From: a bacterium
GTDB taxonomy: Bacteria > Bacteroidota > Ignavibacteria > Kapaibacteriales > UBA2268
Length of the DNA: 50,107 nt
Assembly: GCA_030431515.1 (NCBI GenBank)
Contig: JAUIIX010000015.1
Location: 1-50,107 of the forward strand
Reading direction: 5' to 3'
This document shows positions 24,267-34,438 of this stretch, in pieces. The notes under the pieces are model-generated. The model had not been told where the DNA came from. It saw nothing but the letters and a program-made list of their open reading frames with translations, and ran no database searches. Position numbers and translations under genes: made by a program. Position 1 is the first letter of the stretch; the number at the start of each line of letters is the position of its first letter.

Positions 24267-25679
24267 ATGAATAAAACAAAGAAATTTCCAGATACCTTAG
24301 TCATTATTTTTTCCTTTATGATACTTTTTATAATCCTAACTTGGATAGTTCCAGCAGGTGAATTTGATAGAGAATTAGTTAATGGAAAAAATGTAATTAT
24401 TCCAAATACTTATCATAAGGTTGAGCAAAGTCCTAAGTTGATTGAACTATTTATTATGCCGATTAAAGGATTTGTGTCTGCTGCGGAAATCATTGGTTTT
24501 ATTCTTATTGTAGGTGGGGTTTTTACAATTATAAATTACACAGGTGCTATTAATGCAGTGCTATTTAAAATAATAAAGGCGAGTAAGACTAATCCAACTT
24601 TGAAGAAAATGGTAATCCCGATTATTATGTTTTTCTTTTCGCTCGGGGGTGCCACCTTCGGTATGGCGGAGGAAACCTTAGTATTTATAATGATTACTAT
24701 TCCTCTTAGTATCTCACTTGGTTATGATGCTATTGTCGGAATATCTGTTGCTTTTGTTGGTGCAGCAGTTGGCTTTGCTGGTGCATTTTTTAATCCATTT
24801 ACGATTGGTATTGCTCAAGGTATAGCCGAAATACAAATTTTTTCAGGTTGGGAGTATAGAATCTTTGTTTGGCTTATTTTCACTCTTGCAGGTATTTTAT
24901 ATGTTAGTTACTATGCTCGTAAAGTAGAAAAAGACCCTATCAAAAGTTTAGTAGGTGATATTGAATATGATGATAAAGTAATGAATTTGGAAGAGCAAGA
25001 TTTACAATTAAATGGGCGAAGAATTGCGATTTTATGTTTGTTCGGATTTGCTATTTTACTTCTTGTTTTAGGTGTACAACAAGAACCACTTGTTTTTGAT
25101 TGGCTAAGTAAATGGTATATTGAAGAAATTAGTGCATTATTTCTTGCTTTAGGTATTGCTTCTGGTTTGATTTACGGAATAGGACCAAGCAAAATGGTTT
25201 CTTACTTTGGAGAAGGTGCAAGAGAAATGGCTATGCCGGCTTTGATTGTTGGTTTTGCGAAAAGTATTATCCTTATTGGCGAAGAAGGTAGAATCATTGA
25301 TACAATTTTATTTAGTGTTTCAAATTTGGGCGAGAATTTGCCAAACTATGTTTCTGTGCAAATTATGTTTTTTATGCAAACAGGTATTAATTTCTTTGTA
25401 CCATCTGGCTCTGGACAAGCGGCTCTTACGATGCCATTAATGGCTCCACTTAGTGATATTCTTGGAATCAGTCGTCAAACTGCCGTTCTTGCTTATCAAT
25501 TTGGTGATGGTATTACTAATATGATAATCCCTACAAGTGCTGTACTTATGGGAGTATTACAGATTGCAAAGATTCCTTATGATAAATGGTTCAAATTTAT
25601 TGTTCCTTTAGTCGTCTTATTAACTATTATTTCAATGATTTTATTAATAATTCCGGTTGTGTTTTTCAACTGGCAGTAA
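24267..25679 (+). CDS. YfcC-family integral membrane transporter
   Basis: 470 residues with about 12 hydrophobic membrane segments. It resembles the YfcC/DcuC-like short-chain carboxylate or amino acid carrier family: an N-terminal FPDTLVIIFSFM and WIVPAGEFDRE, the conserved GGATFGMAEETLVF, GFAGAFFNPFTIGIAQGIA, and near the end MQTGINFFVPSGSGQAALTMP followed by QFGDGITNMIIPTS. Members are annotated as basic amino acid antiporters or C4-dicarboxylate carriers, so the substrate is open. The ATG at 24267 is preceded by an A-rich leader without a clear SD. A DCC-family gene begins one base after the stop, so the two are probably cotranscribed. Confidence 0.8.
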   Translation: MNKTKKFPDTLVIIFSFMILFIILTWIVPAGEFDRELVNGKNVIIPNTYHKVEQSPKLIELFIMPIKGFVSAAEIIGFILIVGGVFTIINYTGAINAVLFKIIKASKTNPTLKKMVIPIIMFFFSLGGATFGMAEETLVFIMITIPLSISLGYDAIVGISVAFVGAAVGFAGAFFNPFTIGIAQGIAEIQIFSGWEYRIFVWLIFTLAGILYVSYYARKVEKDPIKSLVGDIEYDDKVMNLEEQDLQLNGRRIAILCLFGFAILLLVLGVQQEPLVFDWLSKWYIEEISALFLALGIASGLIYGIGPSKMVSYFGEGAREMAMPALIVGFAKSIILIGEEGRIIDTILFSVSNLGENLPNYVSVQIMFFMQTGINFFVPSGSGQAALTMPLMAPLSDILGISRQTAVLAYQFGDGITNMIIPTSAVLMGVLQIAKIPYDKWFKFIVPLVVLLTIISMILLIIPVVFFNWQ

Positions 25680-25680
25680 G

Positions 25681-26109
25681 ATGGCAAATAAATTAAAAGA
25701 TGAATATGTCCTATTATATGATGGCTACTGCCCTACTTGCAATTGGGCAGTTAATTTTATATTAGACAAAGATAAAACTGAAAAGACAATGAAATTTGCT
25801 GCTTTGCAAAGTGAATTTGCTGAGCTTATTATGAAGTCAAACTCAGATTTGAGAAATGTTGATTCTGTTATTATATTTGGAAAAAAATCTGGAAGACTCT
25901 GGATTAAGTCAGATGCTTTTTTAGTAGCAATGAAGTATTTGGGTGGTAATTACAAATATTTTGGGATTTTTAAAATTATTCCAAGATTTATACGAGATTT
26001 ATTTTATGACCTCTATGCTAAAAATAGATATAGATTTACTGGCAAATATGATGTTTGTATGATACCTGACAAACAAACTATAGACCGCACAATAGAATTT
26101 AAAAATTAA
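25681..26109 (+). CDS. DCC-family (DUF393) thiol-disulfide oxidoreductase-like protein
   Basis: 142-residue member of the DCC family, named for its D-x-x-C-x-x-C motif, seen here as YDGYCPTC (Cys17 and Cys20). The rest is typical: FAALQSEFAELI, SVIIFGKKSGRLWIKSDAF, IIPRFIRDLFYDLYAKNRYRF and a late Cys in KYDVCMIP. Redox activity is predicted from the CxxC but not proven for the family. I start at the ATG at 25681; an in-frame TTG at 25657 lies inside the transporter gene. It sits just upstream of the cytochrome c maturation operon, which may be coincidence. Confidence 0.85.
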   Translation: MANKLKDEYVLLYDGYCPTCNWAVNFILDKDKTEKTMKFAALQSEFAELIMKSNSDLRNVDSVIIFGKKSGRLWIKSDAFLVAMKYLGGNYKYFGIFKIIPRFIRDLFYDLYAKNRYRFTGKYDVCMIPDKQTIDRTIEFKN

Positions 26110-26210
26110 TTATTAATCCTATTCTAATTAAATTCAAACAACTATAAATATTATAAGTTTTAAGAGTAAAAATTCTTAATACAAAGTTTATTTATTCAAA
26201 ATAATTTAGT

Positions 26211-26218
26211 TAATTTTG
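26211..26218 (+). promoter_or_regulatory. Possible -7 element of the ccm operon
   Basis: TAATTTTG matches TAnnTTTG and ends only 8 bases before the ccmC ATG at 26227. If used, the mRNA would start almost at the start codon (a near-leaderless transcript). No TTTG is visible at the expected upstream spacing. Confidence 0.4.
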
Positions 26219-26226
26219 TAACTGAA

Positions 26227-27297
26227 ATGAGACTAATTGTAATGATATTGTTTTTGGGGTTCGCTCTAGTATTTGGATCTTACCTCAATTTAGAAAAAGC
26301 TCGACCATTCTATTGGAAAATGGTTGCAGTTTTATTGATTTTTTTTGCTGCTATTTTTACTTTCCTACCTCCAATTGCTGGTAGTTTTGCTGATGCAAGA
26401 TTTGTTTCCAGAATAGAAGACAAAAAAGTCGTTGATTTAAGTTTAATTATCGATTCTAAAAGTGTTGAGTTTAAAGAAAGCAGAAATGCTTATTATGCTG
26501 AAGCATCTTACCCTCAACATATTTTTGAAAAAGAAAAAGAAATTAAAAAAGAAAATATAAAATTTGAAGATTCACTTCATAAGAAATTAGTATTTGATAA
26601 GGAATTGCTTGTAAAAGCATTCTTTATAGAAGAAGCTAATTTGTATAAGGTAGTTGAATTAGTTCAGATAGAGCCAAGTTTTATTTATCCTTATGTTCCT
26701 GCACTTATGCAGAGAATCCGAAATTTGAATTATCACGTTCCTATGGCTTGGATTGCAGTAATAGCTTTTTGTGTGTCAATGATATACTCAATTAAATATC
26801 TTAGAAATAATAATATAGCTAATGATATTAAAGCATCATCGGCAGCAATGATGGGATTGATGTTTGCAGTCTTGGCAACTACAACTGGAATGGTATGGGC
26901 TAAATTTAATTGGGGAAGTTTTTGGAATAATGATCCACGTCAAGTTACTATCTTATTTCAAATTATAATTTATTTGTCTTACTTTGTTCTTCGCTCTACT
27001 ATAGATGAAGAAATTAAAAAGGCAAGACTTTCGTCAGTGTATTCAATATTTGCTTTTTTAAGTGTTCCATTGCTTGTTTTCATCATTCCAAGGCAGTTTG
27101 CGAGTTTGCACCCTGGAGCTCAAGATGATGGAACAACTGGACCAGTAGTAGATCCTCAAAGTGGTATGCTCGATTCTGCGTTGGCTTTGAGTTATTATAT
27201 TTCTTTAGCAGCTTTTATTATAATATTCTTTTGGCTTTTGAGTCTAAACGTCAGACATAGAATGCTAAAAAGAAAATTGGAGTTATTAGATGTATGA
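26227..27297 (+). CDS. ccmC: Cytochrome c maturation protein CcmC-like (haem export)
   Basis: 356-residue membrane protein of the CcmC/CcsA haem-handling family. Two N-terminal membrane segments are separated by a large loop (about residues 60-150) from four later ones, and the WWD-type haem loop is seen as VWAKFNWGSFWNNDPRQVT. Histidines that could ligate haem lie in RNLNYHVPMAW and ASLHPGAQDDGT. It is longer than the usual CcmC (about 230-250) because of the loop after the first two helices. CcmC passes haem to CcmE. It begins the ccmC-D-E-F-tlpA operon; its end overlaps ccmD. Confidence 0.8.
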   Translation: MRLIVMILFLGFALVFGSYLNLEKARPFYWKMVAVLLIFFAAIFTFLPPIAGSFADARFVSRIEDKKVVDLSLIIDSKSVEFKESRNAYYAEASYPQHIFEKEKEIKKENIKFEDSLHKKLVFDKELLVKAFFIEEANLYKVVELVQIEPSFIYPYVPALMQRIRNLNYHVPMAWIAVIAFCVSMIYSIKYLRNNNIANDIKASSAAMMGLMFAVLATTTGMVWAKFNWGSFWNNDPRQVTILFQIIIYLSYFVLRSTIDEEIKKARLSSVYSIFAFLSVPLLVFIIPRQFASLHPGAQDDGTTGPVVDPQSGMLDSALALSYYISLAAFIIIFFWLLSLNVRHRMLKRKLELLDV

Positions 27298-27451
27298 ATT
27301 TTTAGAAAATAATTCTATGTATGTAGTTCTGATAGTTGTATTGATTATCTGGACAGGGATTTCATTTTTCCTATTTTACACAGAAAATAAAATAAATAAA
27401 TTAGAAAAAAAAGTTGACGAATTAAAAATCAAAGAAGGAAGTCATGAATAA
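27290..27451 (+). CDS. ccmD: CcmD-like small membrane protein
   Basis: A 53-codon gene. It begins at the ATG at 27290 inside the end of ccmC (8-base overlap) and ends inside the first codons of ccmE. The product MYEFLENNSMYVVLIVVLII continues with WTGISFFLFYTENK and a charged coiled tail (KLEKKVDELKIKEG). One membrane helix followed by a basic/acidic coiled segment, and this exact position between ccmC and ccmE, are what define CcmD, which stabilises the CcmC-CcmE haem complex. The tight overlaps suggest translational coupling. Confidence 0.8.
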   Translation: MYEFLENNSMYVVLIVVLIIWTGISFFLFYTENKINKLEKKVDELKIKEGSHE

Positions 27452-27830
27452 TAGATATCTAATCGGAGGAGTTGTAATACTTCTTTTTGTGGCAATTGCT
27501 ATTTATAGCTTTAATGATAAAAAAGTTGGTTACTCAGATATTGAAACTGCTTCTACTTCGGGTGAGACAGTTCAGGTGTCAGGTATTTGGCTCAAAGAAA
27601 TGCAGACAGAATATAATTCTATTGACAATATTTTCACTTTTCATATCAAAGATGATAATGGAACAGAAACAAAAGTGATATACGAAGGTGCTAAACCAAA
27701 TAACTTTGAATTAGCCGACAAAATTGTGGTAAAAGGGAAGTTCCAAGAGGGTCATTTCCAAGCATCGCAAATACTTACAAAATGCCCTTCTAAGTATGAA
27801 GGTAAAGAAGAAGACGTTTATAAAAGTTAA
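27444..27830 (+). CDS. ccmE: Haem chaperone CcmE, Cys-type
   Basis: 128-residue periplasmic haem chaperone: an N-terminal anchor helix (about 5-22), then an OB-fold (VQVSGIWLKEMQ, FTFHIKDDNG, KIVVKGKFQEGHFQASQILTKCPSKY). In the common form haem attaches to His in HxxxY; here the site is Cys114-PSK-Tyr118, the CxxxY variant known from some Deltaproteobacteria and Archaea. AGAAGGAAG lies directly before the ATG at 27444, inside ccmD. It is the third gene of the ccm operon and receives haem from CcmC to pass to CcmF. Confidence 0.88.
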   Translation: MNNRYLIGGVVILLFVAIAIYSFNDKKVGYSDIETASTSGETVQVSGIWLKEMQTEYNSIDNIFTFHIKDDNGTETKVIYEGAKPNNFELADKIVVKGKFQEGHFQASQILTKCPSKYEGKEEDVYKS

Positions 27831-27848
27831 TTTAAGAAAGATAAAATA

Positions 27849-30191
27849 ATGACTGGTAAAATATTAGTTTATATCACTCTTTTCGCTTCACTTAGTTCTA
27901 CGATTTTTTATTTGATTGCTGCCAATAAAGGTGGTGTATTTCAAAAAATTGCTCGCCTATCATATTATGCATTAACTGCATCAATTGTGATGGTTTCTAT
28001 GTATTTATTATCGGAAATCTTATCGCATAATTTCCAATATACATATATCTGGGAATATTCTTCTAAAGAATTGCCGCATAACCTATTGACTGCCACATTC
28101 TATGCTGGTCAAGAAGGTTCTTTCTTGCTTTGGGGTTTATTACTAACTCTAATTGGTTATTTCCTAATGCCTTATGTGCAGAAGTATGATTATGAAAATT
28201 ATGTAATGGGTTTCTACTCTTTAATACTTGTATTTATTACAGTTATATTAGCATTAAAAAGTCCTTTTGAGTATGTTTGGGAGTCTTTTCCTAATATACC
28301 TGTTGGTCACTTGCCTGAAAATGGTCGAGGACTTAACCCAATACTCCAAAACTATTGGATAACTATTCACCCACCAATTCTATTTGCTGGTTATTCTGCT
28401 ATGTCGGTACCGTTTGCATTTGCAATGGCTGCCTTGGCTAAACGAGATTATAGAAATTGGATGAATGTATCTATGCCTTGGCTATTATTTGCTACTGGTA
28501 TCTTAGGATTCGGTATTATGCTTGGTGGTTTTTGGGCTTATGAAACATTGGGCTGGGGTGGTTTTTGGGCATGGGATCCAGTAGAAAACTCTTCATTAAT
28601 CCCTTGGTTAATTGCTGTTGCCTTAGTTCATACTATGCTTGTTTCTAAAAAGACAGGTGGTTTATTAAAGACTAATATATTCTTAGCAATTTTTGCATTT
28701 GTAGCTGTACTTTATGCTACTTTCTTGACTCGTAGTGGGGTTTTGGGAGATTCTTCAGTTCACTCATTTGTTTCTCCAGGTCAGACAGTTTATAACTTAC
28801 TATTGATAATGATGCTTACTTTTATTGTCTTGTCAACAGTTGGTTTATTTATGAGATTAAGAGATATGCCTAATCCGAAGTCATCATTTAAGATGAACTC
28901 TAAGGAATTTGGCTTGTCAATTGGTTCAGTAATTATTTTATTGATTGCATTTATTGTTTTATTAGGTACAAGTTGGCCGATTTTATTACCACTATTAGGT
29001 ATGGAAAAATCTGTTATCGAACCTCAAATGTATGATCAATTTAATTTACCATTAGCAATTGTATTATTATTTTTGAACTCATCAATATTATATTTTAATT
29101 GGAAACGAAACGATACTAATACTTTACTTAAAAAGACTTTTCCTGCTTTAATATTTGGTGTATTTGCAGCTATAGTATCTTCATTTTTAGGTATTAATAA
29201 AGCTCAAGACATGCTTTTAGTTTTTGCAGCTTTTTTCTCATTATTTATTAATTTTAGTTTTGTAGCTAAAACTATCTCTAAAAGCCCTTCATTAGTAGGA
29301 GCTTATGTTGCTCACGTAGGTATTGGTTTATTGATACTTGGAGCTTTATTTAGTGGTGCATACGAAGTAAAAGAACAAATTAGATTAGAGCAAGGTCAAG
29401 AAGCTAAATTCTTAGATTATACTATAAAGTTTGAAGATAAAGAGCAAATTGAAAGACATTGGCAAGATAGAGAAAAGTATCGATATAACTTTAAAATTAC
29501 TAAAGGCGATGAAAGTTTTTATGTTCACCCTATAGTTTATTGGAGTGATTTTAATAAACGTGAAGCTCCTTTCTTTGAGCCAGGTATTCATACTTATGCA
29601 AGTAAAGATTTATATTTTTCACCTTATTCTATTGAAACTAAGTATAAGCATCCGCCAATAGTAGTAAGTAAAAATATGAAAACTAATGTAACTATAGATA
29701 CAAATTACAGTTTACAATTATTGAAATTTATAATGCCAGGACCAGAATCTTTTTCTGGCTCGCAAATCAAATTTGGTTCTTATGTTAGAATAAGTGGTAA
29801 AGATTTTGTAATTGAAGATACTTTATACACTCTTATCGACCAAGAATCTGGTTTTAATATTCCTGTTTGGAAGACATTTGCAGAAGCTGGATTTGATGTT
29901 GGATTTATGCAATTAGATGTAGATAAGGAAAACCTTGGTGAATCTAAAGCTGTATATGCCTTCAGACAAATTGGCGGAGTAATGGAAAGACCTTATGAGA
30001 TATTTACTCTCGAAGCATCAAGTAAACCATTAATTTTATTAGTTTGGTTTGGAACTATATTGATTGCTTTAGGATTTTTCTTCTCGATTTACAAATACGT
30101 TAAATCTAATAATAAGATTAAATTAGCAATGAAAAAATCTGAAGAAGAAGAAATATTAGTTGCAAATACAAGTATTGATGCAACAGAATGA
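27849..30191 (+). CDS. ccmF: Cytochrome c haem lyase subunit CcmF
   Basis: 780-residue polytopic membrane protein that, with CcmH/CcmG, attaches haem to apocytochrome c. Typical parts are AGQEGSFLLWGL near residue 90, the haem-ligand region ITIHPPILFAGYSAMSVPF, the WWD motif AYETLGWGGFWAWDPVEN (about residues 230-250), and TFLTRSGVLGDSSVHSF. A large periplasmic domain (about 490-720) precedes a final membrane helix and a charged tail. Length is within the CcmF range. It lies 18 bases after ccmE, and tlpA follows after 60. No ccmH gene is adjacent. Confidence 0.92.
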   Translation: MTGKILVYITLFASLSSTIFYLIAANKGGVFQKIARLSYYALTASIVMVSMYLLSEILSHNFQYTYIWEYSSKELPHNLLTATFYAGQEGSFLLWGLLLTLIGYFLMPYVQKYDYENYVMGFYSLILVFITVILALKSPFEYVWESFPNIPVGHLPENGRGLNPILQNYWITIHPPILFAGYSAMSVPFAFAMAALAKRDYRNWMNVSMPWLLFATGILGFGIMLGGFWAYETLGWGGFWAWDPVENSSLIPWLIAVALVHTMLVSKKTGGLLKTNIFLAIFAFVAVLYATFLTRSGVLGDSSVHSFVSPGQTVYNLLLIMMLTFIVLSTVGLFMRLRDMPNPKSSFKMNSKEFGLSIGSVIILLIAFIVLLGTSWPILLPLLGMEKSVIEPQMYDQFNLPLAIVLLFLNSSILYFNWKRNDTNTLLKKTFPALIFGVFAAIVSSFLGINKAQDMLLVFAAFFSLFINFSFVAKTISKSPSLVGAYVAHVGIGLLILGALFSGAYEVKEQIRLEQGQEAKFLDYTIKFEDKEQIERHWQDREKYRYNFKITKGDESFYVHPIVYWSDFNKREAPFFEPGIHTYASKDLYFSPYSIETKYKHPPIVVSKNMKTNVTIDTNYSLQLLKFIMPGPESFSGSQIKFGSYVRISGKDFVIEDTLYTLIDQESGFNIPVWKTFAEAGFDVGFMQLDVDKENLGESKAVYAFRQIGGVMERPYEIFTLEASSKPLILLVWFGTILIALGFFFSIYKYVKSNNKIKLAMKKSEEEEILVANTSIDATE

Positions 30192-30251
30192 TATTTTTTT
30201 CGTCTTATAATTGTAGTGATTTTTATAAATAAAATTTTAATAAGGAAAATA

Positions 30252-30830
30252 ATGAATCCGAAAAAAATAATGTATAGCACAGTTTTAATATTATCAGTAG
30301 TATTTGCATCTTTTTTGATACTTGATGATGAAGCAGTAGCTGAAGTTGGTTCTGATAAAATGACTGTTCCTACAGTTACTGAAGTAATGGCAGGCAAAGG
30401 TAAAAAAGCTCCTGATTTTATGTGGAAACAAGATGGGAAGGATATGTCTTTCTCTGAAATGACTAAAGGTAAAGTAGTTTTTGTAAACTTTTGGGCAACT
30501 TGGTGTCCTCCTTGTAGAAAAGAAATTCCTGATATTATTAAGTTAAACAAAGCTTTGAAAGAAAAAGGAAGTAATGTTGTATTTATAGGAATTGGCTTAG
30601 ATAGAGGCGATGATGCTAATGAGAAATTAACATCATTTATTAATTCAAGCAAGTTTAATTACCCTGTTTACCACGAATCAACTGGTAAATTGGCTGATGC
30701 ATTTGGTGGAGCATCTTCAATTCCTACTACATATATCGTAAGTAAAAAAGGTGAGATAGTAGAGAAAATCGTAGGAATGCGTTCATACCAAGACTTCGAA
30801 AATTCAATCAAAATGGCAATGACGAAATAA
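30252..30830 (+). CDS. TlpA/CcmG-like thioredoxin-fold protein
   Basis: 192-residue exported thioredoxin-fold protein anchored by one N-terminal helix (about 8-23). The active site is FWATWCPPC (Cys85 and Cys88), and the cis-Pro loop is SSIPTTYIV. It is probably the apocytochrome c disulfide reductant of the operon, as CcmG/ResA/TlpA proteins are; the position after ccmF supports this. I start at the ATG at 30252, which has TAAGGAAAATA in front, not at the in-frame GTG at 30216, which lacks one. A GNRA-loop terminator follows. Confidence 0.85.
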   Translation: MNPKKIMYSTVLILSVVFASFLILDDEAVAEVGSDKMTVPTVTEVMAGKGKKAPDFMWKQDGKDMSFSEMTKGKVVFVNFWATWCPPCRKEIPDIIKLNKALKEKGSNVVFIGIGLDRGDDANEKLTSFINSSKFNYPVYHESTGKLADAFGGASSIPTTYIVSKKGEIVEKIVGMRSYQDFENSIKMAMTK

Positions 30831-30849
30831 TTTTCTTACCTCAAATCTA

Positions 30850-30890
30850 TAAAAAAGAAAGACCACAAGCAATTGTGGTCTTTTTTTTTG
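30850..30890 (+). terminator. Terminator of the ccm operon
   Basis: AAAGACCACAA-GCAA-TTGTGGTCTTT (30858-30883) is a perfect 11-bp stem with a GNRA tetraloop followed by more Ts. The 305-base gap 30831-31136 otherwise shows only a possible leuS promoter. Confidence 0.9.
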
Positions 30891-31099
30891 TGCTCTGTAA
30901 CCTTCAGTTTCAAATTCATATTATCCTTATATTTATTACAATAAGATAGGCATCATTATATACGATGTTTGAAAACGCTCTTTAAAGATTTGTAAATAAC
31001 ATTTTTAAAATCCTAAGTTATAATTTAATAAAAAATTATTCTAAATTTCTTAAATATCTGTAACTGAAAATCTAAAGAGCATATAAGATTTATTTTTCG

Positions 31100-31107
31100 T
31101 AAATTTG
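31100..31107 (+). promoter_or_regulatory. Possible -7 element of leuS
   Basis: TAAATTTG matches TAnnTTTG and lies 30 bases before the leuS ATG. A -33 TTTG is not visible at the right spacing. Confidence 0.45.
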
Positions 31108-31136
31108 TACTTTGATTTTTATATTAAAATAAAATT

Positions 31137-33797
31137 ATGACTTACAACTTCACAGATATTGAAAAGAAATGGCAAGAGTTTTGGGAAGATAACAAAACTT
31201 TTAAAACTACAAATGATACTTCTAAAGAAAAATATTATATTTTAGATATGTTTCCTTATCCTTCTGGTGCTGGACTACATATCGGACACCCTGAGGGTTA
31301 CACTGCTACTGATATTATCAAACGCTACAAAAGAATGAAGGGCTTTAATGTACTTCATCCTATGGGCTTTGATGCATTTGGTTTACCAACTGAAAGATAC
31401 TCAATGCAGACTGGAATTCACCCTGAAATTGCCACAAAAAATAACATCGAGAATTTCTGCCGACAACTGAAAATGATTGGACTTGGTTATGATTGGGATA
31501 GAATGATAAACACTACTGACCCCAATTATTACAAGTGGACGCAGTGGATGTTTCTGTTGATTTATAATTCTTGGTATGATGAAAGCACTCAAAAAGCAAG
31601 ACATATTAATGAGTTAGAAATACCAAGCGAGTTTACTGATGCCGCTGAAATCGAAAAATTTAAAGATGATAATCGTCTTGCTTATATTTCTAATATTCCT
31701 GTGAATTGGTGTGAAGAATTAGGTACTGTTCTGGCAAATGAAGAAGTGGACGAATGGAAAGAAAAGGGCTACACTGTAGAGCGTAAGCCAATGAGACAGT
31801 GGATGTTAAAAATCACAAAATATGCTCAGCGTTTGCTTGATGATTTGGAGCAAGTAGATTGGCCACAATCAACTATGGAAATGCAGAAACATTGGATTGG
31901 TCGTTCGGAAGGAGCAGAAGTTGATTTCAAAGTAGATGGACATGATGAAAGCATTAGAGTTTTCACTACTCGCCCAGATACTATTTTTGGTGCTACCTAT
32001 ATGGTTTTAGCTCCTGAACATGAATTAGTTAGTAAAATAACAATTAAAAATCATAAAGATAGAGTTGAGAAATATCAGCAGTTAGCATCTGTCAAATCTG
32101 ATTTGGAACGTAGTGAATTGAATAAAAATAAGTCTGGTGTTTTCACTGGTGCTTATGCAATTAATCCATTAAACGACGAGAAAATTCCGATTTTAATTGC
32201 GGATTATGTGCTTGCTGGATATGGAACTGGTGCAATTATGGCTGTTCCTGGTCATGATGAAAGAGACCATGAATTTGCAAAATCTCTTGAATTGAAAATC
32301 ATACAAGTTGTTGCCCCTACTGATAATAAAGACTTAGATATAGAAAAAGAGGCCTTTGCTGAACACGGTGTTGCTGTAAATTCGTCAAGCAACAATCTTG
32401 ATATTAATGGACTTAGTACAAAAGATGCAAAAAGTAAAGTGATTGATTTTCTTGAAAGTAATAAAATTGGCGAAAGAAAAATTAACTTTAGATTAAGAGA
32501 TTGGCTGTTTTCACGTCAAAGATATTGGGGTGAGCCAATTCCGATTATTTACTTTGAAGATGGAACAAAACGTGCAATGGAATTGGACGAATTACCTCTT
32601 AGATTGCCAGAAGTTGATAATTTTCAACCAGCTGGAACAGGCGAAAGTCCTCTTGCAAATGTTGATGCATGGATAAATTATAAAGACCCAAAAACTGGAA
32701 AAACTGGAAAAATCGAAACTAATACTATGCCTCAATGGTCTGGCTCTTGCTGGTATTATTTGCGATATATCGACCCACATAATGATACAAATTTTGTTGA
32801 TAAAGAGCTTGATAAATATTGGATGGGTGATAATGGAGTTGACCTATATGTAGGTGGTGCAGAACACGCAGTTCTCCATTTGCTATATGCTCGTTTTTGG
32901 CATAAAGTATTATTTGATTACGGTTTAGTGAATTCAAAAGAACCATTTCATAAATTATTCCATCAAGGTTTGATTATGGGATTAAGTTACAAAACTAAAA
33001 ATAATGTGCTTATTCCAAATGATAAAGTTGAAGAAAAAGATGGAAAATTCTTTAATATTGAAAATGGGGAAGAACTGGAAGAAATAGTTGCTAAAATGTC
33101 TAAATCTTTGAAAAATGTTGTCAATCCAGATGATGTAATTCGAGATTATGGAGCTGATGCTCTTCGACTTTATGAAATGTTTCTCGGACCACTCGAACAA
33201 TCTAAGCCTTGGAATACAAATGGAATAGAAGGTGTAAAAAGATTTTTAGATAGAGTTTGGAGAATGTTCACAAAAGAGGAAAGTGAAGGAAATTATATCA
33301 TAAATCCAGAAATTCAAGATGTAGAAATAAATGACGACCAAAATTATATCTTACATAATACTATCAAAAAAGTAGGCGAAGATATAGAAAATTTGAGTTT
33401 CAATACTGCAATTTCACAGATGATGATATTTGTTAATGACTTGTATAATCAAAGTCCTAAGCCAAAAGAAGCAATGGAAAAATTCTTGCTTTGTTTATCA
33501 CCATTTGCACCTCACATAGCTGAAGAATTATGGGCTATGTTAGGTCATAAAAATACAATAGCAATTGAGGAATTTCCCTCTTACGATATAGAGAAAACCA
33601 AAAAGCAAAACATTGAAATGGTAGTTCAAGTATTAAGTAAAATACGAGCTAAAATTGATGTAAAAGCTGGTTTATCACAAGATGAAGCAGTTGAAATTGC
33701 AAAAGCCAACCCTAACATTCAAAAGTATATGGAAGGCAAACAAATAAGAAAAGTAATATTTGTGAAAGATAAATTAATTAACTTTATAGTAAATTAA
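31137..33797 (+). CDS. leuS: Leucyl-tRNA synthetase
   Basis: Class Ia synthetase that charges tRNA-Leu, 886 residues. The HIGH motif appears as [10 protein letters not shown] near residue 43; the CP1 editing domain contains [20 protein letters not shown] and [26 protein letters not shown] and the catalytic [10 protein letters not shown] are in the second half; the anticodon-binding and C-terminal domains complete it. The ATG at 31137 has an A-rich leader without an obvious SD. It is transcribed alone and ends in a terminator at 33816. Nothing is missing from the expected domain set. Confidence 0.97.
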   Translation: MTYNFTDIEKKWQEFWEDNKTFKTTNDTSKEKYYILDMFPYPSGAGLHIGHPEGYTATDIIKRYKRMKGFNVLHPMGFDAFGLPTERYSMQTGIHPEIATKNNIENFCRQLKMIGLGYDWDRMINTTDPNYYKWTQWMFLLIYNSWYDESTQKARHINELEIPSEFTDAAEIEKFKDDNRLAYISNIPVNWCEELGTVLANEEVDEWKEKGYTVERKPMRQWMLKITKYAQRLLDDLEQVDWPQSTMEMQKHWIGRSEGAEVDFKVDGHDESIRVFTTRPDTIFGATYMVLAPEHELVSKITIKNHKDRVEKYQQLASVKSDLERSELNKNKSGVFTGAYAINPLNDEKIPILIADYVLAGYGTGAIMAVPGHDERDHEFAKSLELKIIQVVAPTDNKDLDIEKEAFAEHGVAVNSSSNNLDINGLSTKDAKSKVIDFLESNKIGERKINFRLRDWLFSRQRYWGEPIPIIYFEDGTKRAMELDELPLRLPEVDNFQPAGTGESPLANVDAWINYKDPKTGKTGKIETNTMPQWSGSCWYYLRYIDPHNDTNFVDKELDKYWMGDNGVDLYVGGAEHAVLHLLYARFWHKVLFDYGLVNSKEPFHKLFHQGLIMGLSYKTKNNVLIPNDKVEEKDGKFFNIENGEELEEIVAKMSKSLKNVVNPDDVIRDYGADALRLYEMFLGPLEQSKPWNTNGIEGVKRFLDRVWRMFTKEESEGNYIINPEIQDVEINDDQNYILHNTIKKVGEDIENLSFNTAISQMMIFVNDLYNQSPKPKEAMEKFLLCLSPFAPHIAEELWAMLGHKNTIAIEEFPSYDIEKTKKQNIEMVVQVLSKIRAKIDVKAGLSQDEAVEIAKANPNIQKYMEGKQIRKVIFVKDKLINFIVN

Positions 33798-33815
33798 AAT
33801 TTAAATAAATAGCAC

Positions 33816-33847
33816 AGTGCTTATGAAAAATTGTAAGCACTTTTTTT
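33816..33847 (+). terminator. Terminator of leuS
   Basis: AGTGCTTA (33816-33823) pairs with TAAGCACT (33834-33841) and is followed by a run of Ts. The next start codon (33852) lies right behind it. Confidence 0.8.
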
Positions 33848-33851
33848 AAAA

Positions 33852-34412
33852 ATGAACATAGAAGTTAGACAACAAAAATTAGCAATTGGAGATAAATACG
33901 AAGTATTTATTGATGGAAATTTAAAGTATAAAGTAAAATCTACTTTACTCAAGCTATTTTTGTCTGAGTTACAGGTACTTGATTTAAGTGATAATAGGGT
34001 TGGAGTTATTAACCAAGGATTTGATTGGTTTAAACTAAAGTATTCTATTAATCTTTATTATCTACTCCCGTTTGAAATAAATACTAAACGTATTTTTGCA
34101 ATGGAATATGAGGCAAAAATTAATAGCGATACTTATTTAATAACTCGACATGCTGGATTAAAAATATCAGTCTTTAAAAATGGAACTCAAATAGCAAGTG
34201 CCTCTAAAAATCACTTCACTTGGTTTGAAGGAGATATATTTACAATGGAAGTTGAAAGTCACATCGATCCATTAATCATGATTAGTATTATTCTTTGTAT
34301 CGACAACTTTTATTATAATGACAACAACCGAGATGGTATGTTCACATTAGATTTTGGAAACCTTGGCATATTCTCAAAAAAGAACAATTCAAAGTGGAAA
34401 GCCAGAGGGTGA
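33852..34412 (+). CDS. LURP-one/Tubby-like fold protein, unknown function
   Basis: 186 residues, cytoplasmic, beta-rich. The alternation of short strands (QQKLAIGDKYEVFIDG, YKVKSTLLKLFLSELQVLDL, YLITRHAGLKISVFKNG) and the final hydrophobic helix region (HIDPLIMISIILCIDNFYY) resembles the LURP-one-related (LOR) / YxjI-like family with a Tubby C-terminal fold. The assignment is by pattern only. The ATG at 33852 directly follows the leuS terminator and has no SD, only an A-rich leader, so read-through from leuS may express it. No other partner. Confidence 0.6.
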   Translation: MNIEVRQQKLAIGDKYEVFIDGNLKYKVKSTLLKLFLSELQVLDLSDNRVGVINQGFDWFKLKYSINLYYLLPFEINTKRIFAMEYEAKINSDTYLITRHAGLKISVFKNGTQIASASKNHFTWFEGDIFTMEVESHIDPLIMISIILCIDNFYYNDNNRDGMFTLDFGNLGIFSKKNNSKWKARG

Positions 34413-34438
34413 TGAGGAATTAAAATAATTATATTAAA

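Noticed and set aside
30089-30652. 187-codon minus-strand frame
   Set aside because: It overlaps the ends of ccmF and tlpA on the opposite strand, both with clear motifs; it has no promoter or start signal of its own.
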